In this document: positions 20,774 through 31,253 of the stretch, in pieces
How positions within the stretch are numbered: position 1 is the first letter of the stretch
Layout of the letters: the number at the start of each line of letters is the position of its first letter
Assembly (NCBI GenBank): GCA_020975725.1
Contig: QXJR01000011.1
Coordinates: 186,001-250,000, forward strand
From: Picocystis sp. L7
Lineage: Eukaryota > Chlorophyta > Picocystophyceae > Picocystales > Picocystaceae
Length of the DNA: 64,000 nucleotides
Direction of reading: 5' to 3'
Translations under genes and position numbers: made by a program
The notes under the pieces: model-generated
The model's database searches: none
What the model was told of the DNA's origin: nothing
What the model saw: the letters and a program-made list of their open reading frames with translations, nothing else

Positions 20774-23017
20774 ATGGAGATGCTGGAGCTGCAGAACCAG
20801 AAGCTGGCGGCCCAGCTGGCGCAGCGAAGGGCCGAAGTGCAGGATTTGGAGCGCCAGCTGGAGCGCACGCAGCGCAACGCGGAAGCGCGCCAACGCCTCG
20901 CCATGGCCGTGAAGCGGCGCTGGAGGCAGATGCACGAAGACCTGGAGGTTCTGGCTGCGCAATGCGGCCTTCCAGAGGTCGTTCAGGACGTGCACGAGGA
21001 CGAGAAGGACCCCTTCCTGGCGCTGCTGGCGGAGGAAGCGCGACACGTCGAGCCGGAAAGCGTGGCGCAAGACGGCGATGGCCGGCTCGGAGGACCTCCT
21101 CCGACGGAAGAGGCGCTTCAGGTGCTCGAGAAGAAGACCAGGGACGCGTTTGCCGCCGTCCTACGTGCCCTCGTGCGTCGTGGTGGAGCGCAACACGCCG
21201 CGGAAGACGCAGGAAGCTTGCAAGCACGCGCCGAAACGATGGCCGAAAAGCACCGCCAGGCAGCTGCCCAGTCGCGAAAGGACCGAGAGAAGCTGCGAGA
21301 GGTGGAGGACGCACTCGTGCTGGCGCAGCAGCAGCATCGTGACCTCCAGAACGAACTCGAAGACGCGCGAAACGAGCTGGCGTCGGTGCGTCGGAAACTG
21401 GCGTCGGTCGAAGCAGGACCGAAAAGCGACCGTGCAACCGCCACTCGTGCGGAAGAAGAAGGAAGGGGACAGGATGGAAACATGACGTCGAGCGTGGACG
21501 TGGAAAAGGTCCAAGCCGCGTTCGAAGAGGAGAAGGCAGCACTCGAAAGGCACCTGGAAACCTTGCGGAGTGAAGCCGACAACGCCTTGCGCGAAAGAGC
21601 GAACATCAGCCAGCAATTGCACGAATGCCAATCCAAGCACAAGTACGCAGAAAGGTACTTCCAGGAGGAGAGAACAAAGCTGCAGACAAGGCTGGAGGCG
21701 ATGACCGCCGAACGAGACCAGCTGGCAAAGACCGCACATAATTTGCGCGTGGAGAGGGACAAGTGGATGGTGGAGAAAATGAAGCGATCTTCCAGTAGGG
21801 ATGCGCTGTACGATATGGAAAATAAACTGAGACGCTTGGAAGAGGAGTTGAGACTTGCTAGGATCAGTAGGCCGAGAGCCTATGAAAAAGCAGAACAAGA
21901 TCTTCTGCAGAACGTTGTTCGGGTCATCAAGCTCTCCAGGCAAGAGCTGGAAGGCCTCACACAAAATCTGAGTAGGGTAGAAACAGATGCAGGCATGTCT
22001 GGTAAAAGGAAACGGGAGGATGCCGAACTGGGAACAACAAGAATTCGAGATAGCGGCCTCGACCAGGAATTGGCGTGCTCGAAGCAAACCATTGAGGATC
22101 TACGCGAGAGACTGAGAGCTGCTGAAGAAGCAATCACAGCAGCACGCTTGGGCCAGGATGCCAGCAGCCTTGACGAAGAGCTGAAGAAACTGCATGTCCG
22201 TGTGAAAGAGTTGGAAGATAGAGTGTCACGGGCAGATGAGGCCCGTATGGTCGCCGAGGAGGAGAGGGATGCGTTTGCTGGTGAGCTGGATGGTGTAGCA
22301 ATGGCTCTGGAGGAACTATCCTCGCAGAACAAGCGGCTTCTTGAGCAATTGGCAGCATCGAGTGAAGATCAGCTGCAGTTGCAGCTTGCATCTGCTAAGC
22401 AGGTGACAGAATTGAATGAACTGCAAAAGACCACCGAGGATAGGGAGGAGCAATGCAAAGTGCAGGCCCATGATGTCGAAGACGCCAGGGAAAAGGTGAA
22501 GAGGGCAGAATCACGATTGACGGAGACGCAAGACAGGGTGGTACATTTAAGCCAAAGGCTGAGCATGATGGAAGAGCAGCGTGATCGATATCGAGCGGAC
22601 GCAAGCAGCGCATCTGCCGAGCTGGCGAGATTGGAGCAGCAGTACAACGCGGCAAAAGAGACCGCAGACAAGCTGCGCACAGACACACAGGCTGCAGAGC
22701 GCAGTGCAGGAAGAGACCGTTCCAGGTGCGCAATGCTAGAGTCTGAGACTAAGTCGTTGAGAGCACAGGTCGATAGATTGAAGGGTTTGGTTGGGAAGGA
22801 TATTTCGGAGGTGAATGACAGCCAGGTGAAAGCCCTTCGGCAGATTGTAAAATGCCCAGTTTGCAGCTCTCGGGACAAAGAGGTTGCCATTACCAAATGC
22901 TACCACTTGTTTTGCCATCAATGCATCCAAGAGAACTTGGACTCAAGGCATCGCAAGTGTCCTGGATGCGGAGTGGGCTTCGGTGCCAACGATGTGAAGA
23001 GAATCTATTTCAGCTGA
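20774..23017 (+). CDS. BRE1: E3 ubiquitin ligase BRE1/HUB (histone H2B monoubiquitination)
   Basis: BRE1 attaches ubiquitin to histone H2B during transcription, working with a Rad6-type E2 in the nucleus. The start ATG at 20774 gives 747 residues. The protein opens with LELQNQKLAAQLAQRRAEV, the usual N-terminal signature of BRE1/RNF20/HUB, then runs as coiled coil almost to the end. The RING finger begins at Cys694: CPVCSSRDKEVAITKC, CYHLFCHQC and KCPGCGVGFGANDVKRIYF, a complete C3HC4 set with the family's conserved C-terminal tail. Length is between yeast (700) and plant (about 880). A short extra N-terminal exon upstream cannot be ruled out. The 3' end faces ARP7, with about 215 bp between stops. 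Confidence 0.94.
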   Translation: MEMLELQNQKLAAQLAQRRAEVQDLERQLERTQRNAEARQRLAMAVKRRWRQMHEDLEVLAAQCGLPEVVQDVHEDEKDPFLALLAEEARHVEPESVAQDGDGRLGGPPPTEEALQVLEKKTRDAFAAVLRALVRRGGAQHAAEDAGSLQARAETMAEKHRQAAAQSRKDREKLREVEDALVLAQQQHRDLQNELEDARNELASVRRKLASVEAGPKSDRATATRAEEEGRGQDGNMTSSVDVEKVQAAFEEEKAALERHLETLRSEADNALRERANISQQLHECQSKHKYAERYFQEERTKLQTRLEAMTAERDQLAKTAHNLRVERDKWMVEKMKRSSSRDALYDMENKLRRLEEELRLARISRPRAYEKAEQDLLQNVVRVIKLSRQELEGLTQNLSRVETDAGMSGKRKREDAELGTTRIRDSGLDQELACSKQTIEDLRERLRAAEEAITAARLGQDASSLDEELKKLHVRVKELEDRVSRADEARMVAEEERDAFAGELDGVAMALEELSSQNKRLLEQLAASSEDQLQLQLASAKQVTELNELQKTTEDREEQCKVQAHDVEDAREKVKRAESRLTETQDRVVHLSQRLSMMEEQRDRYRADASSASAELARLEQQYNAAKETADKLRTDTQAAERSAGRDRSRCAMLESETKSLRAQVDRLKGLVGKDISEVNDSQVKALRQIVKCPVCSSRDKEVAITKCYHLFCHQCIQENLDSRHRKCPGCGVGFGANDVKRIYFS

Positions 23018-23232
23018 AATGATGGGTCAGGTGCAGGGTTTCGACTCCACACAGCACGGGGTCATACCTTCCCACTCCTAAAAGCTCCACCAATGACCAA
23101 TAACAGGAGCACCGTGTCTAGTGGGCATCTCCCTGATTGCGACTGGTACAGTGGTGCTCTCCTATAACCCTACCCCTACCCAACTTCCCTTTATTCACGG
23201 GAGGAGTGGGCAGGGATTTGGGCCGGCGACAT

Positions 23233-24424
23233 TCAGGTGCATTTTTTGTGCACCACGGCTGGCCCAGATTCGTCGTAATCGAATTTTGTCACGTGTTGGT
23301 TTTGTTGAAACACGACCCTTGCCAGGATGGCCCCACCCATCCATGCTGCATACTCGAGTGTTTGTGCTGGCATGTACTCGGGTGGAGAGACGAGACTCGG
23401 CGCCAGTCCTGGTGCAGATGCCATAACGCGGAACTCAGATTGGAACCTGCTCCTCATTCCTTTCGCTTCTGCACCACCACCGCAGAGGACTACGGACTCG
23501 GTCAGTTGCCTCCGCACCTGGTTGTCTGGGAACGCTTGCACAGCTGTGGTGGCTGCCACAACGATGGAGTTTCCGGTCTCCAATCCAAACAGGGAGGATT
23601 GGAAGCACGCTTCTCCCAGGGTCAGGGCATCTTCTTTCGACAGTTGGATTTCTTGGCCATCGGGCAAGACGTGTGTTTCGATATCATGGGAGTTTCCTGA
23701 CCTTTCTGCATCCCTTGCCGCTTTCCTCACCTGTTCGTAGGCGTCCTCGTCTTCGGCGCATTCCATGGCCTTCCGTTTGAGCGCGTCCAGCTGGGCGTCC
23801 GACAGGACGATTCCTCGTTCCTTCATCCTTCTCTTGAGCAGCTGGGCGATGTCTTCTCCTCCATACGGCAGCCTGGCTACGCCTGGATAGTAGACTTGTC
23901 CATCCACGACTGGCGCCACGTCCACGGTTCCATGTCCGACGTCCACGACGCAACCGGTGAGCTTTCCGACGGCGTAGAGGGACAGCACGGGCTGTTCGGC
24001 GCAGAAGAGTCCAGACACGTTGAACTCTTCGAACATGATCTGCGTGAGTCGCTCTCTCGCCTCCTTGCTTTCAAACAGCGGTTCTGCCACCAACAAGTTC
24101 CCTTCTTCGCCGAGCTCCCAACCCAGCTGCTCGTCCGTCCCACGCGCGGTCAGCCATGCCCGAAGTCCAACCTGCGTCTCGCCATCGCCGTTCACGTACT
24201 TCGTCGTAGAACAGATGGTGCCAGATCGCCTCCATCTGGTCCCAGTTGCGCACAGATTTGCGTTCCATGGGACGGTACACCGCGTCCATGCCGTCCTCGG
24301 CGGACCTTCCCTTGCGTCGCACCGCGGTGGGCGCCACCGCACGCGGCTCCTCGTCGCCCACGAAGGCCAGGCTCGCCTTCGTGCGCGACGTGCCGTTGTC
24401 CAGGACCGTCGCGCCATCCGCCAT
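23233..24424 (-). CDS. ARP7: Actin-related protein ARP7-type, two exons
   Basis: Plant ARP7 is a nuclear actin-related protein of SWI/SNF-type chromatin remodelling complexes. Exons are 24424-24200 and 24126-23233, giving 372 residues against 363 in Arabidopsis. The 73-nt intron has donor GTACGTG and a CTGAC box 25 nt before the acceptor. Splicing joins YDE to LGWELGEEGNLLV, as in plant ARP7. Strong matches include NVSGLFCAEQPVLSLYAVGK, VVDVGHGTVDVAPVVDGQV, ETHVLPDGQ and the C-terminal NQHVTKFDYDESG followed by VVHKKC. The N-terminal phosphate loop is weak (VLDNGTSRTKASLAF), as expected for this divergent ARP. ARP7 is described as plant-specific, so it is one of the best taxonomic clues here. 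Confidence 0.93.
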
Positions 24425-25793
24425 GGCCTCCCAGACGCGCGCGACAGGCGCGCCGACGAAGGCGGTTGAAGGTGATGTGTGGCAGAACCAAGTGTCGCAC
24501 GTGGTCTCAAGAGGTGCAGATGGATCCTTGGAAGCACAAGTGACCAAGACAAGGACGATTGGGAGATGGAGGAGCGGATGGACCCAGCCGAGAGGTGCGC
24601 TTGGACGAATGGCGACGCTCGTCGACACGATGGTTTCGAAATCGGAGATGGGCAGATGGACCACGAACCGATGGATGGATCCACACGGGAATGCAATGCA
24701 TGCAACGGGCTCGTGGATGGATGAATTGGGGAACCACATCACGTGGAAGGAAGATTCGCAAGGCACACGAGGGGTGGAACGAACACCTTCATCCATGGTT
24801 GTATGCGACAATGGCTTGGAAACGAACTAAACGTCCACACGAACAAGGAGAAACCGGACAAAGAGGGGGGTGGTGGGTCCAAGAGCACCGCGTCACATCC
24901 AAACGTGCCGCTCGTTGCCAATTGTTCTTGACCCGAGAGGTAGCGGTGGATGCATGGACTTGGACAGAATACGAACACGAGAAACGCCACCTTGCACGAC
25001 ATGGCTCGCCCATGTAACATGGAATGCCGCGAAGCTTTGGCTCAAAAAGCCCGGATGCCCTTGGGGCATGCTTATCATGCACTTTTGTTGTGGGCATCGC
25101 TAGGCACGCGTTCGATTGGTTACTTCGGGCTTGGTGCCAGGAGATCAAGACCATCTTTCATAGGGGCAAGAACGGTCGCCGTGGAATTTGGTTTCGCGGT
25201 CAAACGTGTCGGAGTTGGAACCCCAATAGTAGGCAAGCATCCATCGATGAACCAGCTTTTCTTTCGTGTGCAACGCCACGGAATGCAACGGCGTAGAGAA
25301 CGGACCATCACCTTGCCTCGCAACTTCCCAAGGTCGAGAAGATACTGCCCCCAAAGGATTGGAAAACGTCCTCCGCAGGCCTTGCACCCGGACGGAGCTA
25401 CACAGGGTCCGATTTTCCGATGGGATGAGGAGCAGAGGCGTGAAACGCCGAGGAGCATCTTCCTAGAAACGCCGGGACTTGCGCGCGCATCCAGTTTCGG
25501 TGTAAAACACGATGTTTGATCGAGAAAGCGTGGACTCGCCCATGGGGCGAGCAGCGGTCCCTTCCCCCCATCTTCCTTCTGAAACCTTCCCACCCTCCCT
25601 CCCCGTCCCTTCCTTCCACGCCCCCTTGGACGTCCGGTTCGCACCCGATGGATCCCCCGTTCTCGTCCCCTGTCCGTCCCGTCTCGTCCCCTCTTCCAAA
25701 GGGGCGGGATTTCAGCTTCCTCCGGTCGTGGTGGCGCGTCCGTCGAGGCACGTCGAAGCGCTCTTTTTTTCGTTTCATTTCCAACTTCGACGG
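24425..25793. other. Gene-free block, 1.4 kb
   Basis: This lies between the ARP7 start and the start of the VHL-domain gene. The part near ARP7 and the last 300 bp are presumably promoters. The middle (24.6-25.4 kb) has AT-richer sequence with no recognisable protein. A purine-rich GGGGGGTGGTGGG run sits at about 24867-24879. Confidence 0.5.
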
Positions 25794-27058
25794 ATGCGAA
25801 GGACCACACGCATGCTGCGTCGTCTGCTCCACCTGCGGGCACGTGAAGGAAGGAACCGCAGGAACAGGGTGGAAGAGCAGGACCTGCGCGACGTGAGGGT
25901 GCGAGAGGTGTATCGCACGCGAAGCAAGGACGAAGTGGAGCTGGCGGAATGGGAAGGGAACGAAGAAACACAAGGGGAAAGGGTGCCGAACCGAAGCAGA
26001 AATGAAGAAGAAAACGGCGTGGAAACGCCAGAAACGCCGACGCAGGTGGCCATGGTGCGTCTAGCGCGAGGGAAGCGGCGTGACGAACGAAACAGGTGGG
26101 ACACACTGGCCTGGAAAAGCGGGAGTTGAAGCCAGTGTGTGTCCGTTACCTCCTCACGGAAGCGAGTGCCGACGAAGGAAGCTGCTCCGTCGCGCACGGT
26201 CGGATGGAGAAAGGGTGCCTGCCTCACGCTCCCGCGAAAACTCCATCCCAAGAAGGGGGAATTCGAAAAGACACGTCCTGCGAGGCTGCAGCACACGCTG
26301 GATCTTCCCACAAATGGAGCCACGCATAGGGATGTGACGGGCAAAAACATCAACTGGAAAGGGCGTATGTTTCGTAAGAACTGTAGGACTTGTTGATCGC
26401 TGACGTTTTTCGAAACATCCTGCTTGCCATCTCGTACAACTTCTTGCAGGTCCGTATGAAGTCGCTCAAGTCGGAGGTGAGCACCCACATCACATTTGTA
26501 AACAAGACAGGCAGGGAAATGCGAATCCTGTGGCTGAACTTTGACGGGGACGAAGTGGCATATAACGTGATTCCTCCCGGACAATCAAGAAGGCAGCAGA
26601 CTTTCGCGACCCATCCGTGGATATTTAGGGATCTTCACACGCAAGAGCGACTCATCGCTGGTGGACGGTCGGTGGTCTGCGCCACAGGTCACAAGGAGTT
26701 ATGCGTACACGTAGAGACCATACCCAGGTTGAGATGGGACCCAACATCTCACTGTTTCTATCCAGAGGAATTCAAAGAGATAGCACGCATGCTTTTGCTA
26801 TGCCACCGTAGGATGCAGTCCGACATAGAAGAGGGAGAGTTGTCTTCGCTTTGCGAACGATTTTCAAGTTTGCCAGCAGACATCTTGCTCAAGCTCGTGG
26901 AACACAGCTCTCCGTGCGGTTTACCAGACACCCGAGTGATTGAGCCTTGCTTCCTTCCGGTGAAACCTCCGGAGGAATGCATCAGTATGTACGTCTTCGA
27001 TCGAGGCTGCAGGCCAAGGCACTTGTTCGCCGATCCCGCCACGGCAGCGTTCGCCTGA
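25794..27058 (+). CDS. VHL beta-domain protein, two exons
   Basis: The core of exon 2 (THITFVNKTGREMRILWLNF, VIPPGQSRRQQTFATHPWIF, RDLHTQERL) matches the von Hippel-Lindau beta domain, which in animals binds hydroxylated HIF. Modelled exons are 25794-26054 and 26450-27058, giving 289 residues. The 395-nt intron has donor GTGCGTC, and CTGAC lies 46 nt before GCAG. Exon 1 encodes a basic then acidic, probably disordered tail. If it is not coding, translation could start at the ATG at 26456 (200 residues). After the beta domain comes a helical region with SSLCERFSSLPADILLKLVE, which resembles both an imperfect elongin BC-box and an F-box core. HIF is absent from plants, so the target is unknown. 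A ubiquitin-ligase adaptor role is inference. Confidence 0.7.
26099..26144 (+). other. Hairpin inside the VHL-gene intron
   Basis: GGACACACTGGC (26099-26110) pairs with GCCAGTGTGTGTCC (26131-26144), giving a 12-bp stem with a 2-nt bulge and a 20-nt loop. It lies about 45 nt into the intron. It may be a structured RNA or a splicing-control element, or simply chance. Confidence 0.5.
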
Positions 27059-28492
27059 CCTCTCGAACAGTGTTGATAGAACATCCTCTTGCCAACGCCT
27101 CTTTCTTCGCTTTCGCGTGACGTACTTGTCCTTGTTGGCTTGGCGTTCGAGTTTCTTCGGAAGCTATCCTTCCTGGACTCGATCCACCTACCTTCCGAAC
27201 CTCGTCTTCAGGCCGCTCGAGTCGCGCCCGCTCCACCGCGCATTTCTTCGTCCTTTGCTCCCTTTCTCCATCGCATCTCTCTGCTTCTCTTCCGATCTTT
27301 CCTCGAAGCCATCCTCGGGTTGCGCCTTTGTACGCTCCAACACGGGTCTCTGTCGTCCACGTCCAACTCCTCGTCGATCCTCCATCGGTAGGTGCGCTCG
27401 TCCGTGGCCATGGGACGCATCTTCGCTTCGTTTGTCTTCTTCTTCCACCATCACCAACGCGGTTGGCACACAAAAACGTACGATTCTTCGGCCAAAGGAC
27501 CGGCGAGTGCAAGCATCGTGGACGAGTGCAGTGCTCGGCCGCGTTTCCGAAACGCGAGATCCGAAGCGCACCAACGTCGATGTTTTCCACCTCTTTCCCA
27601 CCGAATTCTGGACCTTACGTCGTCCAATTCGAACGAGAAGGCGCGAGGAACGATCCTCTGGAAGGAAGCAGCAGGCATCCGCTCGGCACGCGAGGTTGGT
27701 TCGAGCGTCCCGCACTCGCGTCCTTTCGACGGCCTTCCGCGGCAAGCAACGTCCACATATCACGATGTTTCCGCACCTGTACGTTTCCCTTCGCACTCTC
27801 GAGTCTTCCCTGTGCGCCTGCAAAAGCGTTCTCTTCCCGTTTCGCGGAGGAACGTCGCGCAGACCTTCGCCATGCCGACACGACGCACCGTCGATTCGGA
27901 GAATATTCGCTGGGGGCCAGGACCCGCTCTGTCGTTTTTTGCTTTTCCAAGGATGGACGCACCTGCCTTTGGTCCCGGTGGACGACCGTGCATCACGAGA
28001 AGGACCACGAGTTGGAGGGCGGTTGGCTTTGCATGCTTGGATGCACAGGACACCAGTGTGCCAGGACAGGATCGAAACCTTGATTTGGGAAGGTGGTGGT
28101 GGTCTGGTGACCAGCTTGGCCCACCGCGAGACCCCTCGACGTCTCCCGTTCCACGCGTGTCCCTGCTTGGACCTGCTGGGCATGCATCCCACCACCTCAC
28201 GTCCATGCCGTAACATCGAATGGCATCGTCATTCACCTTCGCTTCCACGTCCAACGTGCCACCTTGGCCATCCACCAACGGCTCTTCCTGCACGAGTTGG
28301 ACTGGACCCACCCCGTGCGGGTGCATCTGCTCCGAAAGGGGTGCATCTGCTCCCGGAAGGGGGGCGGGATGTCCCGGTCGGGTTCGAGGGTGCATCTGCT
28401 CGAAGTGGGGTGTGTCTGGACGCGGTGGACCGTCGGGATCCATGGTTTCGACGATTGGAACGAGGTGTCGCGCGCGTTTGAAACGCATCGAA
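27059..28492. other. GC-rich stretch without a supported gene, 1.4 kb
   Basis: Long open frames run on both strands because of GC content, but none shows a known domain, and no CTGAC box occurs on either strand between the VHL stop and the first IWS1 intron. The first part is the 3' region of the VHL gene. The last 300 bp are the IWS1 promoter with a repeated GGTGCATCTGCTC motif. A fast-evolving gene cannot be excluded. Confidence 0.45.
28320..28401 (+). promoter_or_regulatory. Three copies of GGTGCATCTGCTC upstream of IWS1
   Basis: Exact copies begin at 28320, 28340 and 28389, about 90-170 bp before the IWS1 start codon. A degenerate fourth (GGTGTGTCTGG) follows. Repetition at a promoter suggests a protein-binding site. 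This is inference. Confidence 0.6.
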
Positions 28493-29757
28493 ATGGCGTC
28501 CAATGGAGAGGAAGAGGTGCGTGAAAGGGACGCAAAAGGCGTGGAAGGGAAGGGAGAAGGTCGCTGACGGGACGTGAGCAGGAGAAGGAGATGATGCGGG
28601 CCAAGCTGTTCGGCGAATCCAGCGACGAAGAAGAGGACGTGGAAGACGACGACCTCGCCATGAAAAGGAAGCAGATGAAGGAGAAACTGGCCGCCATGTC
28701 CAAAGGGAAGAACGCCAAAAAAAAAGGAAAGAAAGGTAACGCGAAAGGGAAGAGGCAGAAGACCGAAGGACCGTCGTCGGCCCAAGGCGGTGGAGGCTCC
28801 GAAGACGATTCCGAAGGAGAAGCGAACGAAGAAGACGAAGCATTCATCGTGCAAGAACGTGGAGAAGAAGGCAGCGTTCCTTGGGCAGGAGGGGACAGCG
28901 AAGAAGACGAGCTCGTTTACCAGGAAGAAGCGGAAGAGGAGAACATCGCCGATTACTTCAAGTCGAAAGGGAAACGCAAACAAAGGGTGCTCTCCTTGGA
29001 CGAGATCCGAAAACTCGTCCACAACCTGTTGGAAAAGATGGAAAACGCCGCGAGAGAAGACCAGCTGGCGAACGAAAGGAAGGAACCGGCCTTTGCCAAG
29101 CTGAAGATGATGAACGAAATGGAAATCATGCTGTGCAACCTGCAGCTGCAAGAGGAATTCCTAGACCAAGGGCTGCTCTCCATCCTCAACTCCTGGCTCG
29201 AAAGGCTGCCCGACGGCTCCTTGCCCAACACCAAGGTGCGCACGGCGGTGCTTCGAGTGCTGGACAAGCTCCCGATCGATCTGCAGCATCACGATCGGAG
29301 GGAGCAGCTCAAGTCTAGCTCGTTAGGTAGGACGGTCATGTTTCTGTACAAGCTTCCCGAAGAGACGGCATTGAATAAGAAACTGGCCAGGGACCTCGTG
29401 CAGAAATGGTCTAGGCCGATCTTCGAACTTTCTACGAGGTTCAAGGACCTTCCCCGCCACGAGATGGTGCGCATGAGGAAAGAGGCAGGCGGCGTGCCAC
29501 GGCCAAGGAGAGACGCAGAGGAAGAGGATTCCGAAGAGGATTCTCAGGAGGAGGATGGGAAGGCGAGGAACAGATCAGGACCGTTCGGCTCTGCCAACCG
29601 GGCTCGTCCTTCCCGTCCCACCGAGCCGGAACCGCTCTCTGCATCGACGGAGCAGACCAAGAAGCTCCAGAAGAAGCTTCAGCTGATGGGCAGGAAGAAG
29701 GGTCGGGCAGGCAACAAGGCCGGCTTGTCCATCGAAGGCCGTGGCCTTCTCCTCTGA
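28493..29757 (+). CDS. IWS1: Transcription elongation factor IWS1/SPN1, two exons
   Basis: IWS1 binds SPT6 and RNA polymerase II during elongation. Exons are 28493-28516 and 28582-29757, for 399 residues. Exon 1 encodes only MASNGEEE. The 65-nt intron has donor GTGCGTG and CTGAC 14 nt before GAGCAG. Residues 15-130 are acidic and lysine-rich with SSDEEEDVEDDD and similar tracts. The TFIIS N-terminal (LW) domain lies around 160-280 with LQEEFLDQGLLSILNSWLER, LPNTKVRTAVLRVLDKLPID and LVQKWSRPIF, all diagnostic of IWS1. The tail is again charged and ends LSIEGRGLLL. The ALG7 gene starts about 240 bp downstream on the same strand. Confidence 0.94.
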
Positions 29758-29996
29758 TTCAATAACGCATGTTCCTTGCACTTCCACTCGTGTCTCTTGC
29801 CTCTTCCCTCAGGTTCCACTCCTGACTTGATTCGTCCCCTTCGCATGCTCATCGGTGTTTTCAAGTCGAAGGAGGCGACCAGGCGCGTCGCACGTGCGCG
29901 GCATTGCACGCTCAGGCGCACGTCGGAACCGTCGCATCTTCCCTGGAACGGTCGCGTCTCGTGCGCTAGCGAGGTCCTACCTCGGCACGCGGCGAC

Positions 29997-31214
29997 ATGG
30001 GGGTCTCTCGACCGCGTCGGAAGCAGGTTTCGTCGAAGGAACGCGCGTGGACGCTGGCTGCATTGGGTATCTTGGCACCAGCACCCGCCGTGTGGGCTTG
30101 TTTTCACGTCGACGACGATCACGAGCGGCAATGGATCGCACTCTGCACGTTGGTGAGCTTGGTCGGACTCCTGGCCACGACGAAGCTCATACCGGTCGTC
30201 CAGCGATACACGCTGCGGAAAGGGATGTTCGGATACGATTTGAACAAAGTCGGGACGCCGAACGGGAAGCAGAAGATACCTGAATCGATGGGACTTGCTT
30301 CTGGAGTGGTGTTCCTGGTGTGCGTCGTCATCTTCCAGCAGTTTCATTTCAACACCACTGCCCAGTCGGTGACCTCCTCGGATTGGCTCATCGAGTACAA
30401 CGCAGCACTCGCCACCATCTGTTTCATGCTCTTCCTGGGGTTCGTGGACGACGTCCTGGACATTCCGTGGCGATCGAAACTTGTACTGCCGGCATTCGCG
30501 GCATTGCCGCTTATCGTCGCCTACAGAGGGGGATCGACCATCGTGATCCCCAAACCCATCCGACATCTGCTGTTCGGCCTGGACCTACTGGAGCTCGGCA
30601 TCGTGTACAAGCTGTACATGCTGACCATGACTATCTTCTGCACGAATTCCATCAACATCCTGGCCGGCATCAACGGGCTCGAAGCGGGCCAGAGCTTCAT
30701 CATCGGATGTTCGGTCCTCCTCTTCAACATGCTGCAACTGTCCGGGCAAGGGTTAACCCCAGTAGCACGAGATGCACACGTCTTCTCGGCTTACATCATG
30801 ATACCGCAGATCACGACTACCTTTGGACTACTGACGCACAACTGGTACCCGTCCTCCGTCTTCGTTGGCGACACGTACACCTACTTTGCAGGCATGACTT
30901 TTGCAGTCGTAGGTATCCTTGGACACTTCAGCGAGATGATCCTCTTATTCTTTCTACCTCAAATCTTGAACTTCCTGTACTCGGTTCCACAGCTGTTCAA
31001 GCTGGTGCCTTGTCCGAGGCACAGGTTGCCCAGGTTCGATCCTGCCACCGGCAAACTTCATGCGACACCCAATTGGAACCTGGTGAACTTGGCCTTGAAG
31101 CTGTTTGGACCGATGGGGGAGCAGCAGCTGTGCCTTGTCCTTCTTGGCTTTCAGTCTCTGTGCTGCGGTGCAGCGTTCTGGATACGATATGTGGCGACAG
31201 GATATTGGAAGTGA
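29997..31214 (+). CDS. ALG7: UDP-GlcNAc:dolichyl-phosphate GlcNAc-1-phosphotransferase (ALG7/DPAGT1)
   Basis: This ER membrane enzyme makes GlcNAc-PP-dolichol, the first step of N-glycan assembly. The ATG at 29997 gives 405 residues, the family length. The protein is a string of about ten membrane helices. Signatures visible are the Mg-binding FLGFVDDVLDIPWRSK, FCTNSINILAGINGLEAGQ and GDTYTYFAGM, with PRHRLPRFDPATG in the loop before the C-terminal region, as in eukaryotic DPAGT1. It is an uninterrupted single exon. Its stop is 39 bp from the stop of MPP6 on the opposite strand. An AAATAAAG at about 31232 falls between them or inside MPP6's 3' region, so the two transcripts probably overlap at their ends. 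Confidence 0.96.
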   Translation: MGVSRPRRKQVSSKERAWTLAALGILAPAPAVWACFHVDDDHERQWIALCTLVSLVGLLATTKLIPVVQRYTLRKGMFGYDLNKVGTPNGKQKIPESMGLASGVVFLVCVVIFQQFHFNTTAQSVTSSDWLIEYNAALATICFMLFLGFVDDVLDIPWRSKLVLPAFAALPLIVAYRGGSTIVIPKPIRHLLFGLDLLELGIVYKLYMLTMTIFCTNSINILAGINGLEAGQSFIIGCSVLLFNMLQLSGQGLTPVARDAHVFSAYIMIPQITTTFGLLTHNWYPSSVFVGDTYTYFAGMTFAVVGILGHFSEMILLFFLPQILNFLYSVPQLFKLVPCPRHRLPRFDPATGKLHATPNWNLVNLALKLFGPMGEQQLCLVLLGFQSLCCGAAFWIRYVATGYWK

Positions 31215-31253
31215 TTGTGCGTACCGACACCAAATAAAGCATCCTTGTTTCCG

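Noticed and set aside
27117-29151. Long open frames on both strands (454 and 463 codons)
   Set aside because: They overlap each other and IWS1, lack domains, and reflect GC-rich sequence poor in stops.
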